Origin: Hydractinia symbiolongicarpus | Lineage: Eukaryota > Cnidaria > Hydrozoa > Anthoathecata > Hydractiniidae | Direction of reading: 5' to 3' | NCBI RefSeq assembly: GCF_029227915.1 | Contig: NC_079881.1 | Location: forward strand, 15,599,501-15,663,500 | Length of the DNA stretch: 64,000 nt | Shown here: one piece after another, positions 44,901 through 55,583 of the stretch | Position numbering within the stretch: the stretch's first letter is position 1 | Layout: each line of letters opens with the position of its first letter | Notes under the pieces: generated by a model | Told to the model about the DNA's origin: nothing | Database searches by the model: none | Seen by the model: the letters and a program-made list of their open reading frames with translations, nothing else | Position numbers and translations under genes: made by a program

Positions 44901-47900
44901 TTCGTAGATAATCCATCAAATATGCGTTTCCCTAATGTAGCTATCACACTATCGTATCTATAAAAATTCTGGAAATGAAAGGTGAATAGAAAAACATATA
45001 AACATTACCCGTTAGCCTATAGAAAAATTCGTGGAAATTCGCTCATTGTGCATACGTCTATTTACTATTTTGTGCATAAATATTTAGTGCGACAGACAAG
45101 GTACAGTTATTATATGGAGATATAACACAACAAAAAAAGAAAGATTTGAATAAAACTATATTCAGTCATACCACAACGACTCACCTACATTGCAGGTTGT
45201 GTCCATTGTACTGTGGTATTATCCCTTTAAAATAATCAGACATGTATACTTTATGCACCTGTTATTACTTCTTAACAAATCCAATTTATATGATTTTTTA
45301 AGGGGAGTTCGTTTTGTTTTTGTTAAATGTCACGTGAATCAAACGCATGCGCCAATTGTAATAAATTGTTCTGATAGGCAAAACTTTCTCCTTTTCTAAA
45401 AACATGGAATGTTTAAACTGAGGAAACTTCATGTGTTTGTCTCCTAATTCTGCACGTATCGTAATAGATCTATAAGCTGCGTACTTCGGCCAGTATTCAT
45501 CTTTTTGCTTTATAGACAGAATTGGTTAAAGCTATGACAAAAAATAGCTGACGCAGGATTCCTCTTTAGAGACTAAAGCTGAAAGATAATTAAAATGCTA
45601 AAAAACTAAGCACGAAATTTTAATCCTAAATTATGAAGCTAATGCTGTTAATATCATCTGCTAAGTCTGTATGTTATGGGGTGGGATGTTATGGGGTGGG
45701 ATGTTATGGGGTGGGATGTCATGGGATGGGATGTTATGGGGTGGGATGTTATGGGGTGGCATTATTTTTAAAATTCATACAAATGTTTTCGAAGCACAAG
45801 ATCCAAAAGGCACTGTTTTTCGGTTTGTCCAACTATTCCCTTATCTAGTTTCCAACCTCATCCCCAGGACTATTTACTTCTCAACGGCGCTGCGCTTTCA
45901 AAGGTGCTGGGGTCGAGCTTTTTTAGTTTCAACATTTTTAAAGAAATATTTTGTTTATTTAGTTTCTGTTTATTTAGTTTTACTTCCATGGTCCCACAAG
46001 AATGGATGCGCACGTCTATTGTTTTCAACACAAAATCAAAATATTGTGTTCAACAAAAGTGCGTGGTCTGTATTTTCTTTATCCAATATATCTTTTTTCT
46101 TCTGGTTTAATGAGCTCGTCCATAACATTTTCTTGATAATAAACATTCTTTCATTAGAGGATAGAAAATAATTTTTTGTCTTAACTAGTTTCGTTTCAAC
46201 AGTTTAACTCTCTTAAAATGCTCAGCTGTAAAAACAATTTAGTAGGTTAACAAATCGACGAATGAATTGAATAACGGTAACAAAGAAGAGATTGACACAG
46301 CTGAAACCAAGAGTATGGCGAAATTCCTTAATAATAAAGTTGGAACATGTTATCGGGTGCGTTTTTGCTAAGACATTTATGCTAGACCAACTTATTCCTA
46401 TCTGAGAAAAGACATTTAGCATCAATGATAGAATACAAGTTTGTACATTGTTTATGCTTATATTCTATTTCGGATGCGAGTAAAATTTCAAGATGGGCAT
46501 ATTCTTAACTTTTTCTCTATTTTTAACTATAATATTTTTATACACAGACGTGTGTATGTAAGACAGCCAATCCTTTGGAACTCAAACAATGTGCACCATC
46601 TACCATATTTGTTTCTCTCCTCCTCTATTAAATATATTGTCATTTTTATATTCCCTGCATCAAAACCTCGCCCCTACGGCTTATGAGGAATTTTATATTT
46701 AGACGGATTTGTTCAGATTCCGTCTAAGTATAGAAAAACCTAATAAACCTGGGGACGAGTTTGCCCTTTTCCCTCAAGCCTTCTCTATCTTGAACAAATT
46801 TCCTGGCTGCTTGCGAGTTTGAGATAATACACAAGATGTATTTTTCAGTCCACGTCGTGTTTCTTATGGCTATTTACATGAGCCTTTTACCACTTTGGGT
46901 GAAGTAAAACTTACTTTGGATGACATTTCATTTCTTTCAAATTCACTGCAGTGAAAACAAGTTTCGAATTTTCACATACACAATTTACTCCGAGTAAAAT
47001 GCGATTTTCGATCAGTGCGCGTTTTCCTAATCCACGCGCACAAAAGATTCAGCCTTTTACGGTGCATTCCCTGAAAATTAAATTTAGCCTGAAGTAAACA
47101 TTATGTAAATGGTCAGACTTTTTACTGCGACGTGGAATTTTAATTCGCCTTAATTTCACTTCGGCCTTATATCTCTAATTAGGATAAATCAGTTTCAAGT
47201 TTCGTTCCATTGTGTTATTTTAAGGGAAAGTACATTATACACGATGGTTTTATCATCAAAACCAAATTAATTAAATAAGATAAACCTCGCCTAATTCGCT
47301 TTCTGTTTTTATCACCAGAGTTTCAGAAAAAGTCCTGGGTTCAAGGTTGAGGTATCCCTGTAGTTGATTTTTCATTATTATGTGAATTTATTTATAGGTT
47401 AATCACCTGAACCGAAACAGGAAAAGGGAAACTTGTTACTAGCAGATATATTTCAAATGTTTTGTTTTTATTATTTCACTGGCTTCAATGCAATATTCTT
47501 ACTGACACCCTGCTGGTGATTTCATTTAAATAAAATCTTACACGAAATGTTTCATACCTCTTAGAATTGTGTTTTAAAAGAATGCTGCTGAGTAAAACAT
47601 TAAATTTCTAACCAGACTAGTTATTTATTCTTATGTCTCCATTGTTCAAACATTATGTCTCCATTGTTCAAACATTGAACTATTGTTTTTAACCTGAAAT
47701 TCTTATAAAAAAAGAGTGTAACAAAGATATTCCAATCGCTTTTTGTTGGCAAAGCAAAATTTTGTCAAAAACAGCGATTTCTAACAAAAACGAAAGTTGT
47801 TAAATCGATCGGACTGAAACCTGTTTTCAAAATCGTTTCATGCCGATAAAATCGATCACTTTCGTTGTAGAAACGAGTGAATTTAAATTCGTCAAAAATG

Positions 47901-48783
47901 TCGGATGTTGTTTTCAATCGCTAGGTTCGTCTTAAAATGTTGCATTTCGCGCTAAAAAATTAAAGGATATTGACAAAATCTACCTAGTAATTCTTAAAGA
48001 ATAATGCGACTTTTAAAAGATAAAAGATAACTCCGGTAAGAACAGGCGTCGGCTAAAATGCCTTGATCAATTGCGCCCCCAAATTGTGTTTCTTTTCCAT
48101 TTTTTTTGTATCCTGAAAACCAAGGGATTTAGCAAAGGCGACTTTAGATATCACTTTTGTTTTTTAACAACCCACAACCCTAATTTGATTTTGCAAAGTA
48201 GTAATAGCTTAGGTACCATTATAAAAACACAAACTTCCCATTTTAATTTGTTAACAGACAGGAAATCATATTTTGCTATTTGTTGGAATTTTTTTTAAGA
48301 AAATTTATATTTCTTTGGTTGAATAAACAAAAGTTGTCGTTTAAGTGTATGTTACAAAATCAACAATTAAAGTTTATCAAAATAAACTCACTGACAAACA
48401 TTTCTATAAAGTTTCTAAAAACAACACGAATTCGCTAGAAAGGGTTTAGTAAACAAAAAAACGTGAACACAATTTTACTTACATTTACCGAGAGGTCTTT
48501 GGCCCGTAACCACTTCATACAAGTGTGGATGATCGATCTCAAGGCCTTGTATAAAATAACTAAACGCGCGTGGTCCTTTTGTAGCCAATATATCTATGAA
48601 TTTCGATGTCTTTTGCTGTCTGCTTGACCCAGCATTTAAAATCATTTGGCTGTCTTCGTCGTCTAAAACGAATTTACTTCTCAAATGGCTTAGCATATAC
48701 TGGCGGTCGAGGTCCAAACTTTTGACAATTTCAACTCGGTGTTTCTCGAGTAACTCTCGATAATCATCGCCACTGTCCTCCAT
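38992..48783 (-). CDS. CARD-coiled-coil adaptor (CARD9/10/11/14-like), five exons
   Basis: Exons 48489-48783, 41794-42482, 40482-40803, 40082-40245 and 38992-39663; every junction is GT-AG and phases agree (1,0,1,0), giving 713 aa. Residues 1-98 form a CARD (MEDSGDDYRELLEKHRVEIV...SRQQKTSKFIDIL...FSYFIQGLEIDHPHLYEVVTGQ), the death-fold that nucleates BCL10 filaments. Residues about 99-470 are a long heptad-rich coiled coil (EEELKEEKNRVESFRRRN and others). The last ~220 residues are Ser/Pro/Lys-rich and disordered. No PDZ, SH3 or guanylate kinase domain follows, so the layout is CARD9-like rather than CARMA-like. In vertebrates such proteins link receptor and PKC signals to BCL10, MALT1 and NF-kB. 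Intron 1 is 6.0 kb. The 5' UTR exon, if any, was not located. ATTAAA-type poly-A signals lie just downstream (about 38843 and 38869). Confidence 0.88.
39769..39937. mobile_element. 169-bp pogo/Tigger-like MITE with TA duplication
   Basis: Ends CAGTATACTCTTGTTAAGTG and its counterpart CACTTAACGAGAGTATACTG, flanked by TA at 39767-39768 and 39938-39939. Located in intron 4 of the CARD gene. Confidence 0.75.
41060..41265. repeat. Complex inverted repeat in CARD gene intron
   Basis: TTTAGTATTAATGTTTGC at 41087 has its inverse at 41178 (GCAAACATTAATACTAAA). GTAAATGTTT, GTGTTTTT and GCATCCTTGC also recur inverted further out. Probably a degraded MITE. Confidence 0.5.
42870..44676. other. CARD gene intron 1, proximal part
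   Basis: AT-rich with a T run near 43235-43257. No gene or transposon recognised. Confidence 0.4.
44677..44797 (+). repeat. 30-bp tandem repeat, four copies
   Basis: Unit CCACGGATTGGTCCGTC followed by RCACATATCCCGT. The reading frames on both strands here are repeat artefacts. Confidence 0.8.
45669..45760 (+). repeat. 15-bp G-rich tandem repeat, about six copies
   Basis: Unit ATGTTATGGGGTGGG. Each copy carries two G runs, so the array could form G-quadruplexes on the plus strand. It lies in CARD gene intron 1 (non-template strand of the array relative to the gene's antisense). Confidence 0.85.
45761..48474. other. CARD gene intron 1, distal part
   Basis: Non-coding. It holds a 22-bp direct duplication (TATGTCTCCATTGTTCAAAC at about 47633 and 47654). 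Nothing else supported. Confidence 0.4.
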
Positions 48784-49299
48784 TTTAGCGATCTGATTAT
48801 CAACAATGATGAATCCAAGGTTTGTGTTTCTCCGACATACGTGTTGCTTGTCTTACTATAGATGTTAAACAAAAGTTGTAGAAGTTTCGATTTGATGTTT
48901 TTTAAACAATTAAAAACGTTTTTGTTTCTAAGACATAGAAATCGATTAAACTAAGAAGCTTTAACGACTATATTTAATGATGACAGTAATTACAACAGGT
49001 CGTCCTTCTCTTCCCACGCGTTGTATTGTTTTTAAAATCAGATAAATGATTAAATGCAGGATAAGCGGGTCATAACCAGATGGGGAAAAACTTTACACAT
49101 TGTCACCCCGCGCATCACTGGTTTTAAACCGGTAAAAGTTGTAAGCGAATAAATTAAATAAATTGTTATACGCTCTAAACCCCCTAACCTTAATTTTGAT
49201 GCGTTTTTTAATTTTTTTAAAAACTTTTTATGAATGGAAAATTGTTCTAGTTTAATCTGACCGTTTAATCCGAAATTGAACGTCAATATACACTGGTCC
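48784..49299. promoter_or_regulatory. Upstream region of the CARD gene
   Basis: Immediately 5' of the CARD start codon on the minus strand. It is the likely place of the promoter and 5' UTR; no specific element is identified. Confidence 0.3.
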
Positions 49300-49562
49300 T
49301 ACCCTTCATGGTGTGTTAACCTACCCTTCATGGTGTATTAACCTACCCTTCGTGGTGTGTGAACCTACCGGTCGTGGTGTTTGAACCTAACCCGTCGTGT
49401 TGCTTGAACCTACCCGTCGTGGTGTGTTAACCTACCCGTCGTGGTGTGTGAACCTACCTGTCGTGGTGTGTGAACCTACCCGTCGTGGTGTGTGAACCTA
49501 CCTGTCGTGGTGTGTGAATCTACCCGTCGTGGTGGTGAACCTACCCGTCTTGGTGTGGGACC
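49300..49562 (+). repeat. 22-bp tandem repeat, about 12 copies
   Basis: Unit AACCTACCCGTCGTGGTGTG plus two bases, with variants (CTTCATGG, CTGTCGTGG). Non-coding. Confidence 0.85.
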
Positions 49563-50507
49563 CACTTTCGTTTTAAAGGCGTACTCTAGAGTGCATTGGA
49601 ATAAAGTGAACGTGGGTTAAAAATTGTATCAAGACTTTATGACTGGGATAAGGGTTTGGAAGATGAAAATCGGAAATAAAAAATTTGGATATTTCGAGGA
49701 AAAGCCCTCATATCATTGTTTTATTCAGCTAAATGATATACTTTTGAATTATAAGAAATCAGTAAGTAGGTACATAAGTAGGTACATAATACAAATTTTA
49801 AATCAATTAATTAGTTGCTCAAGTGATATAGAAAAGAGTTTAGAATAATAGAATAGTTTTCAGGCGACACTTTTTGATACTTCACTGACCCTAATGTAAC
49901 ACCTTTGTTTCTTTGAACAACTCGAACAACTAGCGTTGAATTGAAAATAAGACTCGAAATACAAAGCTATGGCTTATGAAGTTTTTGTTGATTTGAGGAG
50001 TTCTTTTGTTTTAGAAATTTATAAAATATCTCCTCTTTCTCTGCTATGAGCAATCTTCTATTTACAAAGAATAATAAGTTAGGAACAAGTGCAACCTTGT
50101 TCCCAGCGCAGTACGAAAAATTAAGAAAGGATTACTGATAATTTAATTCGTACACGTGATGATTTTTATATATTTTATTAAGGTTCTAACTACGGTGAAC
50201 TTATCTGTCTAAATATAGTGTGACATTTGTTTAAGAAATCGCCACTACGGCAGAGTTAAGCTATAAAGAAAAGTTCTTTGGGAGCCTAAATAAAGGACCG
50301 GTGTATTAAAAGAAAAGAGTAAAAGCTAGCCCGTTCTATCGTGAATAATATAACAGTAAGAGAAGAGAATAAAGATAATAAAGGACTTAGGTGGAAAGAT
50401 ATAAAGGAAACTCTCACTGCAATAGATAAGTAACATAACTAAAACGCAATAATACAACATAAGGAAATCCACGCTACATTACAAAATACCGCCAAAGCAC
50501 TACCAGG
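49563..50507. other. Intergenic, no recognised feature
   Basis: AT-rich. No supported ORF; the ORF at 49624-49848 has no family signature. Confidence 0.4.
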
Positions 50508-51179
50508 TTATAGCTCTAGTTGGACAATAGGTAGAAAATTAAAATTCCTCGCTGTCACTGCAATCACTAGACTGACGTTCACCATCCGTAGTAGATCCCA
50601 CACCTTGGAATGTGTATAACTTATGTTGGATTCCTTTCTTCGTAAAGAAGTAAGGCATTGTGCTTGATGTATTAGTGTGTAGGACCAATCTTGCATTCTG
50701 TTATGGTCAGGCCTTTCAAAATCGGATTGAAAGGAAACCTGACAGGTCAAAACTGTATTTCCTGTGGCAGTTGTTAAAACGAAGAAGAAACTTTGTGCTG
50801 GTACTGTCAACATATTGCAAGCCACACTTTTTACATTGCGCTAAGTAAACAACATTACTAGAATTACAGTTCATATTTTTATCTTGAGTTTTGTAAACAG
50901 CTGAAGAGGATTTGTCTGAGAAAGATTTAGTTTCCTTTACACATTCACAAACACGGCAATGTTTTCATCCACACTTCCTTACTTCTAATGGTAAGGTAGC
51001 TTGGCACGTACCAACATGTCTTTGAGGCTTTTACCTCTTCTACATCCTACAATGGGAGTTGTGGAAATTACATCGCGGTGTTCGCGGTGTTCCTGATCAG
51101 GTGTGAGAAGAAGATGAATAGCATACAAAGCATTCTTAACTTTCGAATAGGCAGGGTGGTAAGTTACATTAATTACCAA
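50508..51179 (-). pseudogene. Penelope-like element, C-terminal GIY-YIG fragment
   Basis: From 51179: TYHPAYSKVKNALYAIHLL and GCRRGKSLKDMLVRAKLP, a linker motif I recognise from Penelope-like reverse transcriptases. Then a CxxC-rich stretch (HCRVCECV), NCNSSNVVYLAQCKKCG, and QYV with a GIY-YIG-like context near 50835. It resumes in another frame as DWSYTLIHQAQCLTSLRRKE (about 50705-50640). One stop near 50960 and a frameshift near 50790 disable it. The reverse transcriptase part is not present. Confidence 0.6.
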
Positions 51180-51228
51180 TTTGCTAGAAGCATCTCCAAC
51201 AGTTCATCTCTTTCAGGTTTCCTTGCCC

Positions 51229-51357
51229 TAAGTACCTGTTGCCCTAAGTACCTGTTGCCCTAAATACCTGTTGCCCTGAGTACCTGTTGCCCAGAGTATC
51301 TGTTGCCCTGAGTACCTGTTGCCCTAAGTACCTGTTGCCCTGAGTACCTGTTGCCCT
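51229..51357 (+). repeat. 16-bp satellite, first block
   Basis: Tandem units CCCTAAGTACCTGTTG and variants (CTGAG, AGAGTAT), about 8 copies. The second, longer block is at 51984-52163 (about 11 copies). Confidence 0.85.
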
Positions 51358-51671
51358 ACTAACTTATCATTGTAACTATTAATCGGAATAATAGAGATAG
51401 GAAAATGTATGTTCTGGGACAGTCGACGGACGATGACGACGACGTAAACAACAACAACGTAAACAACAACAACAAATCCCGAATTCCCCGAATTCTCCTA
51501 ATCCGACAATTCCGGGAATACCAACATTCTCAAGCATGCGCAATAGCGACTAACAGGAATAATGCTGACATTAACAAAATTTCGAGTATGCGCAATTGAG
51601 TAGGAGAAAGTCCCAAATATCAAAGGGTTGCCCCAAATCGCTGGTTGGGGTTTTGTTTCCCTAGAAGAAAG

Positions 51672-51989
51672 ATGGAGTGGTTTCAAAATATTCCAGATCA
51701 TTTAAGGACCCAGGAAATGTGTACCAGGGCGGTTCGGAAGCACCCTTGGATGCTCAGGCTTGTTCCACACCATTTCAGGACTCAGGAAATGTGCACTAGG
51801 GCAGTTCAAGGATACCCCTCGCAACTGCTCGAGCATGTTCCACACCATTTTAAGACTCGGCAAATGTGCACTAGGGCGGTTGGGCAGTACTCGCAACTGC
51901 TGGAGCATGCCCCACACCATTTAAAGACCGGAGGACAGCAGCTAGAAGCATCTCCAACAGTTCATCTCTTTCAGGTTTCCTTGCCCTAA
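51672..51989 (+). pseudogene. Truncated first copy of the 24-aa-repeat protein gene
   Basis: Identical at the start to the gene at 52478 (MEWFQNIPDHLRTQEMCTRA) for about three and a half repeats. It then breaks at about 51929 where the tandem duplication junction replaces the coding sequence. Confidence 0.7.
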
Positions 51990-52477
51990 GTACCTGTTGC
52001 CCTAAGTACCTGTTGCCCTAAATACCTGTTGCCCTGAGTACCTGTTGCCCAGAGTATCTGTTGCCCTGAGTACCTGTTGCCCTAAGTACCTGTTGCCCAG
52101 AGTATCTGTTGCCCTGAGTACCTGTTGCCCTAAGTACCTGTTGCCCTGAGTACCTGTTGCCCTACTAACTTATCATTGTAACTATTAATCGGAATAATAG
52201 AGATAGGAAAATGTATGTTCTGGGACAGTCGACGGACGATGACGACGACGTAAACAACAACAACGTAAACAACAACAACAAATCCCGAATTCCCCGAATT
52301 CTCCTAATCCGACAATTCCGGGAATACCAACATTCTCAAGCATGCGCAATAGCGACTAACAGGAATAATGCTGACATTAACAAAATTTCGAGTATGCGCA
52401 ATTGAGTAGGAGAAAGTCCCAAATATCAAAGGGTTGCCCCAAATCGCTGGTTGGGGTTTTGTTTCCCTAGAAGAAAG

Positions 52478-52972
52478 ATGGAGTGGTTTCAAAATATTCC
52501 AGATCATTTAAGGACCCAGGAAATGTGTACCAGGGCGGTTCGGAAGCACCCTTGGATGCTCAGGCTTGTTCCACACCATTTCAGGACTCAGGAAATGTGC
52601 ACTAGGGCAGTTCAAGGATACCCCTCGCAATTGCTCGAGCATGTTCCACACCATTTTAAGACTCGGGAAATGTGCACTAGGGCGGTTGGGCAGTACTCGC
52701 AACTGCTGGAGCATGCCCCACACCATTTAAAGACTCGGGAAATGGGCACTAGGGCGGTTGGGCAGTACTTGCAACTGCTCGAGCATGTTCCGGATCATCT
52801 CAAGACCCAAGGAATGTGTACCAGAGCAGTTCAAGAGTATCCATGGCTTCTCAAGCATGTCCCAGAAGCTTTCAAGACCCTGGAAATGTGCTCTAAGGCT
52901 GTTAGACGGATGCTCTCGCAACTGGAATATGTCCCGGAGCATTTCAGATCTCAGGACGTGTACCCATGGTGA
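52478..52972 (+). CDS. 24-aa-repeat protein, DUF4116-like
   Basis: The 164-aa frame from ATG 52478 consists of about seven helical repeats of 23-24 residues with the pattern RTQEMCTRAVxxxPxxLxxVPHHF. The repeats keep Met-Cys, Ala-Val, Leu and Val-Pro positions, as in DUF4116-type repeats known from giant viruses and from repetitive cnidarian genes. The DNA repeats are similar too, so the array grew recently. An upstream exon cannot be excluded (CCCTAG acceptor-like at 52465). It is next to the Polinton; whether it belongs to it is unknown. Function unknown. Confidence 0.55.
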   Translation: MEWFQNIPDHLRTQEMCTRAVRKHPWMLRLVPHHFRTQEMCTRAVQGYPSQLLEHVPHHFKTREMCTRAVGQYSQLLEHAPHHLKTREMGTRAVGQYLQLLEHVPDHLKTQGMCTRAVQEYPWLLKHVPEAFKTLEMCSKAVRRMLSQLEYVPEHFRSQDVYPW

Positions 52973-53148
52973 GATTCATATACTCGGCTTGAATAAATGA
53001 TGAAAAATCTTTTTGAATGAGTATAAATAAATGTGTTATACTAATTCAAAACTAGGTGATATGATTTTAATCACCGGAATTAGAGAAGGAGAAGGAGAAT
53101 GAACAAAAAATTCAAGACCTAGAGGATTATATTTATGATTGTAAATAA

Positions 53149-53307
53149 ATGAAATAACACTGCGATGACTGCGAAAAGATGCTCGACACCTACGAAAGAT
53201 GCTCCTGCGGACGGAGGTTCTTCATAAAGGGTAAGCTGCTCTGCTGGTACTGTTACCAAGAGCACATCACGTATAATGGTGGAAGCTGTCCTTGTACTAA
53301 GCCCTAG
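53149..53307 (+). pseudogene. Small zinc-finger protein of the Polinton
   Basis: A 52-codon frame with many paired cysteines (CDDCEKM, RCSCGRRFF, CWYC, SCPC), so it likely binds zinc. Codon 3 is TAA (53155-53157), which separates the only upstream ATG from the domain. It ends at TAG 53305. An internal ATG at 53179 could give a shorter protein. Confidence 0.5.
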
Positions 53308-53335
53308 TTGGGATTTTCTCTCCACAAATAAAAGG

Positions 53336-53950
53336 ATGTTCAAATTCGGTAACGAGACTGTTAAATCAAGGGAATTTTATGCCAAAGCGAAACCATTAAA
53401 TATCGAAGAAGTAAAAGTTGAAAATATCATGCTAAGCGATCCTGTTCTAGCAAACAAGGGCAAAGATGAACGCTTCGTGATTGCCTATAAAAATAGTGAC
53501 AAACTAGCTCCTTTACTGATCAAGACACCCAGAAAGATCTATTCCAATGGTGCCTCGCGTTACTCGGAGGGGTCTGCGCTCACCATGTCATTTGATCTCA
53601 CCAACCACCCCGAATGGCTGGAAAAATATGAGGAAATGCTGTTCAAGGTGGAGTCCCTCGATGGTCATTGCTTCACTACTACTCCCTTGAAAAAAGGGCG
53701 ATATCTCAATGTCAAGCTGAAGGAGTAGAAAGTTAAAATCAAGACCGATTTCCACAATAAAAAGGTACCGGAGGACAGCTGCGAGTGCAAGGCTATCATC
53801 AAGCCCGCCGGCATAAATAAGCAAGGCGAAAATTATTATCTCCAGACATACCTCGAAGAGAGCAAGTAAAAGGATATTGAGTTTTATGTTACCACCTCAT
53901 GCCTTAGCGACTCTGACGACGATGAGGAAAGCTTCGTCGTACTAGACTAG
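53336..53950 (+). pseudogene. Polinton gene of unknown function, two in-frame stops
   Basis: 204 codons in one frame from ATG 53336 (MFKFGNETVKSREFYAKAKP) to TAG 53948. TAG at 53726 and TAA at 53867 interrupt it, but the frame is otherwise collinear and ends in an acidic tail (SDSDDDEES). It follows the small zinc-finger gene by 28 bp. I recognise the type from cnidarian Polintons; function unknown, possibly nucleic-acid binding. Confidence 0.6.
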
Positions 53951-53960
53951 ATGTGAGAGG

Positions 53961-53989
53961 TTTTGGTGTGTTGATCTAACACATCAAAA
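53961..53989 (+). promoter_or_regulatory. Hairpin before the SAP-like gene
   Basis: 12-bp stem (one G-T pair), TTTTGGTGTGTT with AACACATCAAAA, loop GATCT, ending 5 bases before ATG 53995. Confidence 0.6.
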
Positions 53990-53994
53990 CAAAC

Positions 53995-54261
53995 ATGAAC
54001 GTCCCCCGACTGAAAAAGGAAGCGAAAGCACTAAAGATCCGTAACTATCCAACTAGGAATGGTGGTCCTCTTCTCAAAGCGATCCGCAAGTGCGTTTCGA
54101 CACAGACAGACGGTCCCTTCTGTCAACCTTGCGTTAGGATAGCTTGGCAGAAAAATCTCGAAGAATACTCGAGACAGCTCACCGAAAAGCAGCGGCGTTT
54201 CGTATATGATGGTGGCCTTGTCATCGACTATGATACTGGAGAAGTGCTCGAAATCGTCTAG
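53995..54261 (+). CDS. SAP-like small DNA-binding protein of the Polinton
   Basis: 88 aa, undamaged. Residues 1-30 (VPRLKKEAKALKIRNYPTRN) fit a SAP-type helix-extended-loop-helix, used for DNA binding. The C-terminal half has CQPCVRIAWQKNLEEY and an acidic end. It lies between two hairpins and is convergent with the membrane-protein gene at 54306. Role inferred from the motif only. Confidence 0.6.
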   Translation: MNVPRLKKEAKALKIRNYPTRNGGPLLKAIRKCVSTQTDGPFCQPCVRIAWQKNLEEYSRQLTEKQRRFVYDGGLVIDYDTGEVLEIV

Positions 54262-54280
54262 TGTGTAATCAACACACTAG
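54258..54280 (+). terminator. Hairpin overlapping the SAP-like gene stop
   Basis: Perfect 9-bp stem CTAGTGTGT/ACACACTAG with loop AATCA; the left arm contains the TAG stop. It lies between convergent genes. Terminator function is inferred. Confidence 0.5.
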
Positions 54281-54305
54281 ATCTATGAATAAGCAGGTGG
54301 TTCCT

Positions 54306-54954
54306 CTAAGTACCGCTGACATACTGTGCAGATTGAAGTTTTTTCAGAAGCTCGTCCTTAGCCTCCTCTCGACCTTGCGCGACAAGCTGCTGTCTCTCCC
54401 GTTCATTGATCGAGTCCACGATCTTGCGTGTTCGTTGTCGGGCTTGCTTCTTCAGCACCGTGTACTTTTGCTTTTCCCTTATGATTAGGCTGAACTCGTA
54501 GTCGCTAATAACACCATTGTCCATAGCTCTCAAGATCAAGTCAACGATAGAGTTCAACTTGGTCTCCGCCAGTAGTCTGATGCTCTCATGTTTCTTACTC
54601 TTGACACCTAGCCTCTTCCCGGCGTTCCGTAGAACCGCTTGGCCTAGACCTACGGCTATCGTAATTCCACCCATAGCCACGGCCAATGGTACACCTATCC
54701 CAGATAGCATGCTACCAATACCAACGCCTGAATTTATCACACTTACCGCTAGAAACCCGTGATCCGTGTATCGAACCCACGTACCATGCATCTTGAACTT
54801 CTTAGCGAGCTTGTCACGCTCTTTAATGTCATCTCGCAAGTATTGTTCCACTTCTTCAATTTTTTTTCAATCTATAGACTTGTGAAGTATCCTCCTGCGT
54901 ACCCTCCGGAGGTGCAGAAGGTAAAGGCGGGTAAAGCTTTGCAATGTCAGTCAT
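54306..54954 (-). pseudogene. Polinton glycine-rich membrane protein, one frameshift
   Basis: Open from 54851 to 54306 (181 aa): charged N-part (YLRDDIKERDKLAKKFK), two Gly/Ala-rich hydrophobic segments (about residues 32-75), then a basic coiled C-part. The true start is ATG 54954; it is out of frame with the rest because of an A run of eight (T run 54860-54867 on the plus strand), one base too many. Its start is only 2 bp after the stop of the penton-like gene. Otherwise collinear with a conserved cnidarian Polinton protein of unknown role, probably virion membrane. Confidence 0.7.
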
Positions 54955-54956
54955 AT

Positions 54957-55583
54957 TTATTCTATGGTTAAGTGCATAGTAATTCCCACGGGCGAAACAT
55001 TCTTATCGTGGTGATACTCGTCTGTCAGCATGAACTCGAGACGATCGGTCGAGCCCTTCAAGGGAAGGTACACAGGAGTGTCAAAACTCCACGTCAACAT
55101 ATCCCCCAAGCGTTTAGCTCTTTGGTAGGAAGCAGGGCTAATATCTTGGATTTTTTCCCATCCAGTAGGCAGTCATCTTCATCTAACTGGGGGCAAACAA
55201 GTCGTAACCTATGGTATACTTCATATAGTATTTTTTATCGGGATCGTAGGGTAGACCCAAGAGCTCTTGCAGTTGTCGATGAATCACCACCGTGTACCCG
55301 TCATTGACACGGAGTCTGCAGAGTCCGTTCTTCAACACTAAAATCTTGATCTTGCCCTCCGCTTGGCTGTTTACAATGGCTGTTAATTCCTCTATTTTGT
55401 ACAAACCGTTCATGATCTCAATTCGAGTAACCGTCTGATCGGGTCCTACCTTGCGGATAGTAAAATCGTTGTTACTGTAGATATTCAGCCACGTAGGTCG
55501 AATGCTGATCGATTTTAGAGCGATCTTCGTGTCCTGGCCTATGTAGTGGGGTTAGCAATGTCTGTTATATACAGCTGTCTCAT
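54957..55583 (-). pseudogene. Penton-like minor capsid protein of the Polinton, frameshifted
   Basis: The longest intact piece is 55413-55183 (VIHRQLQELLGLPYDP), and the frame is open upstream to about 55545 (SISIRPTWLNIYSNNDFTIR). The ATG at 55583 is in another frame; the break is at a C run of four (55548-55551 on plus). After 55183 the coding trace continues in two more frames to a TAA at 54957 (LPLKGSTDRLEFMLTDEYHH). At least three frameshifts. Placement next to the membrane protein and the general pattern match minor capsid (penton) genes of Polintons; the penton identity is moderate confidence. Confidence 0.55.

Larger units (their letters stand above)
51184..52735 (+). repeat. Tandem segmental duplication, ~0.76-0.81-kb unit
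   Basis: CTAGAAGCATCTCCAACAGT occurs at 51183 and 51941 (offset ~758), whereas the downstream part, for example ATGTATGTTCTGGGACAGTC, recurs with offset 806 (51405 and 52211). The 48-bp difference equals three extra 16-bp satellite units in the second copy. Outside the satellite the copies are almost identical, so the duplication is recent. Confidence 0.9.

Noticed and set aside
45671-46171. 166-aa ORF beginning with MLWGGMLWGG repeats
   Set aside because: A reading of the 15-bp satellite followed by intron DNA without family signature.
52973-53148. Left terminal inverted repeat of the Polinton
   Set aside because: No sequence here has an inverted partner inside the window; the right end is not available for comparison.
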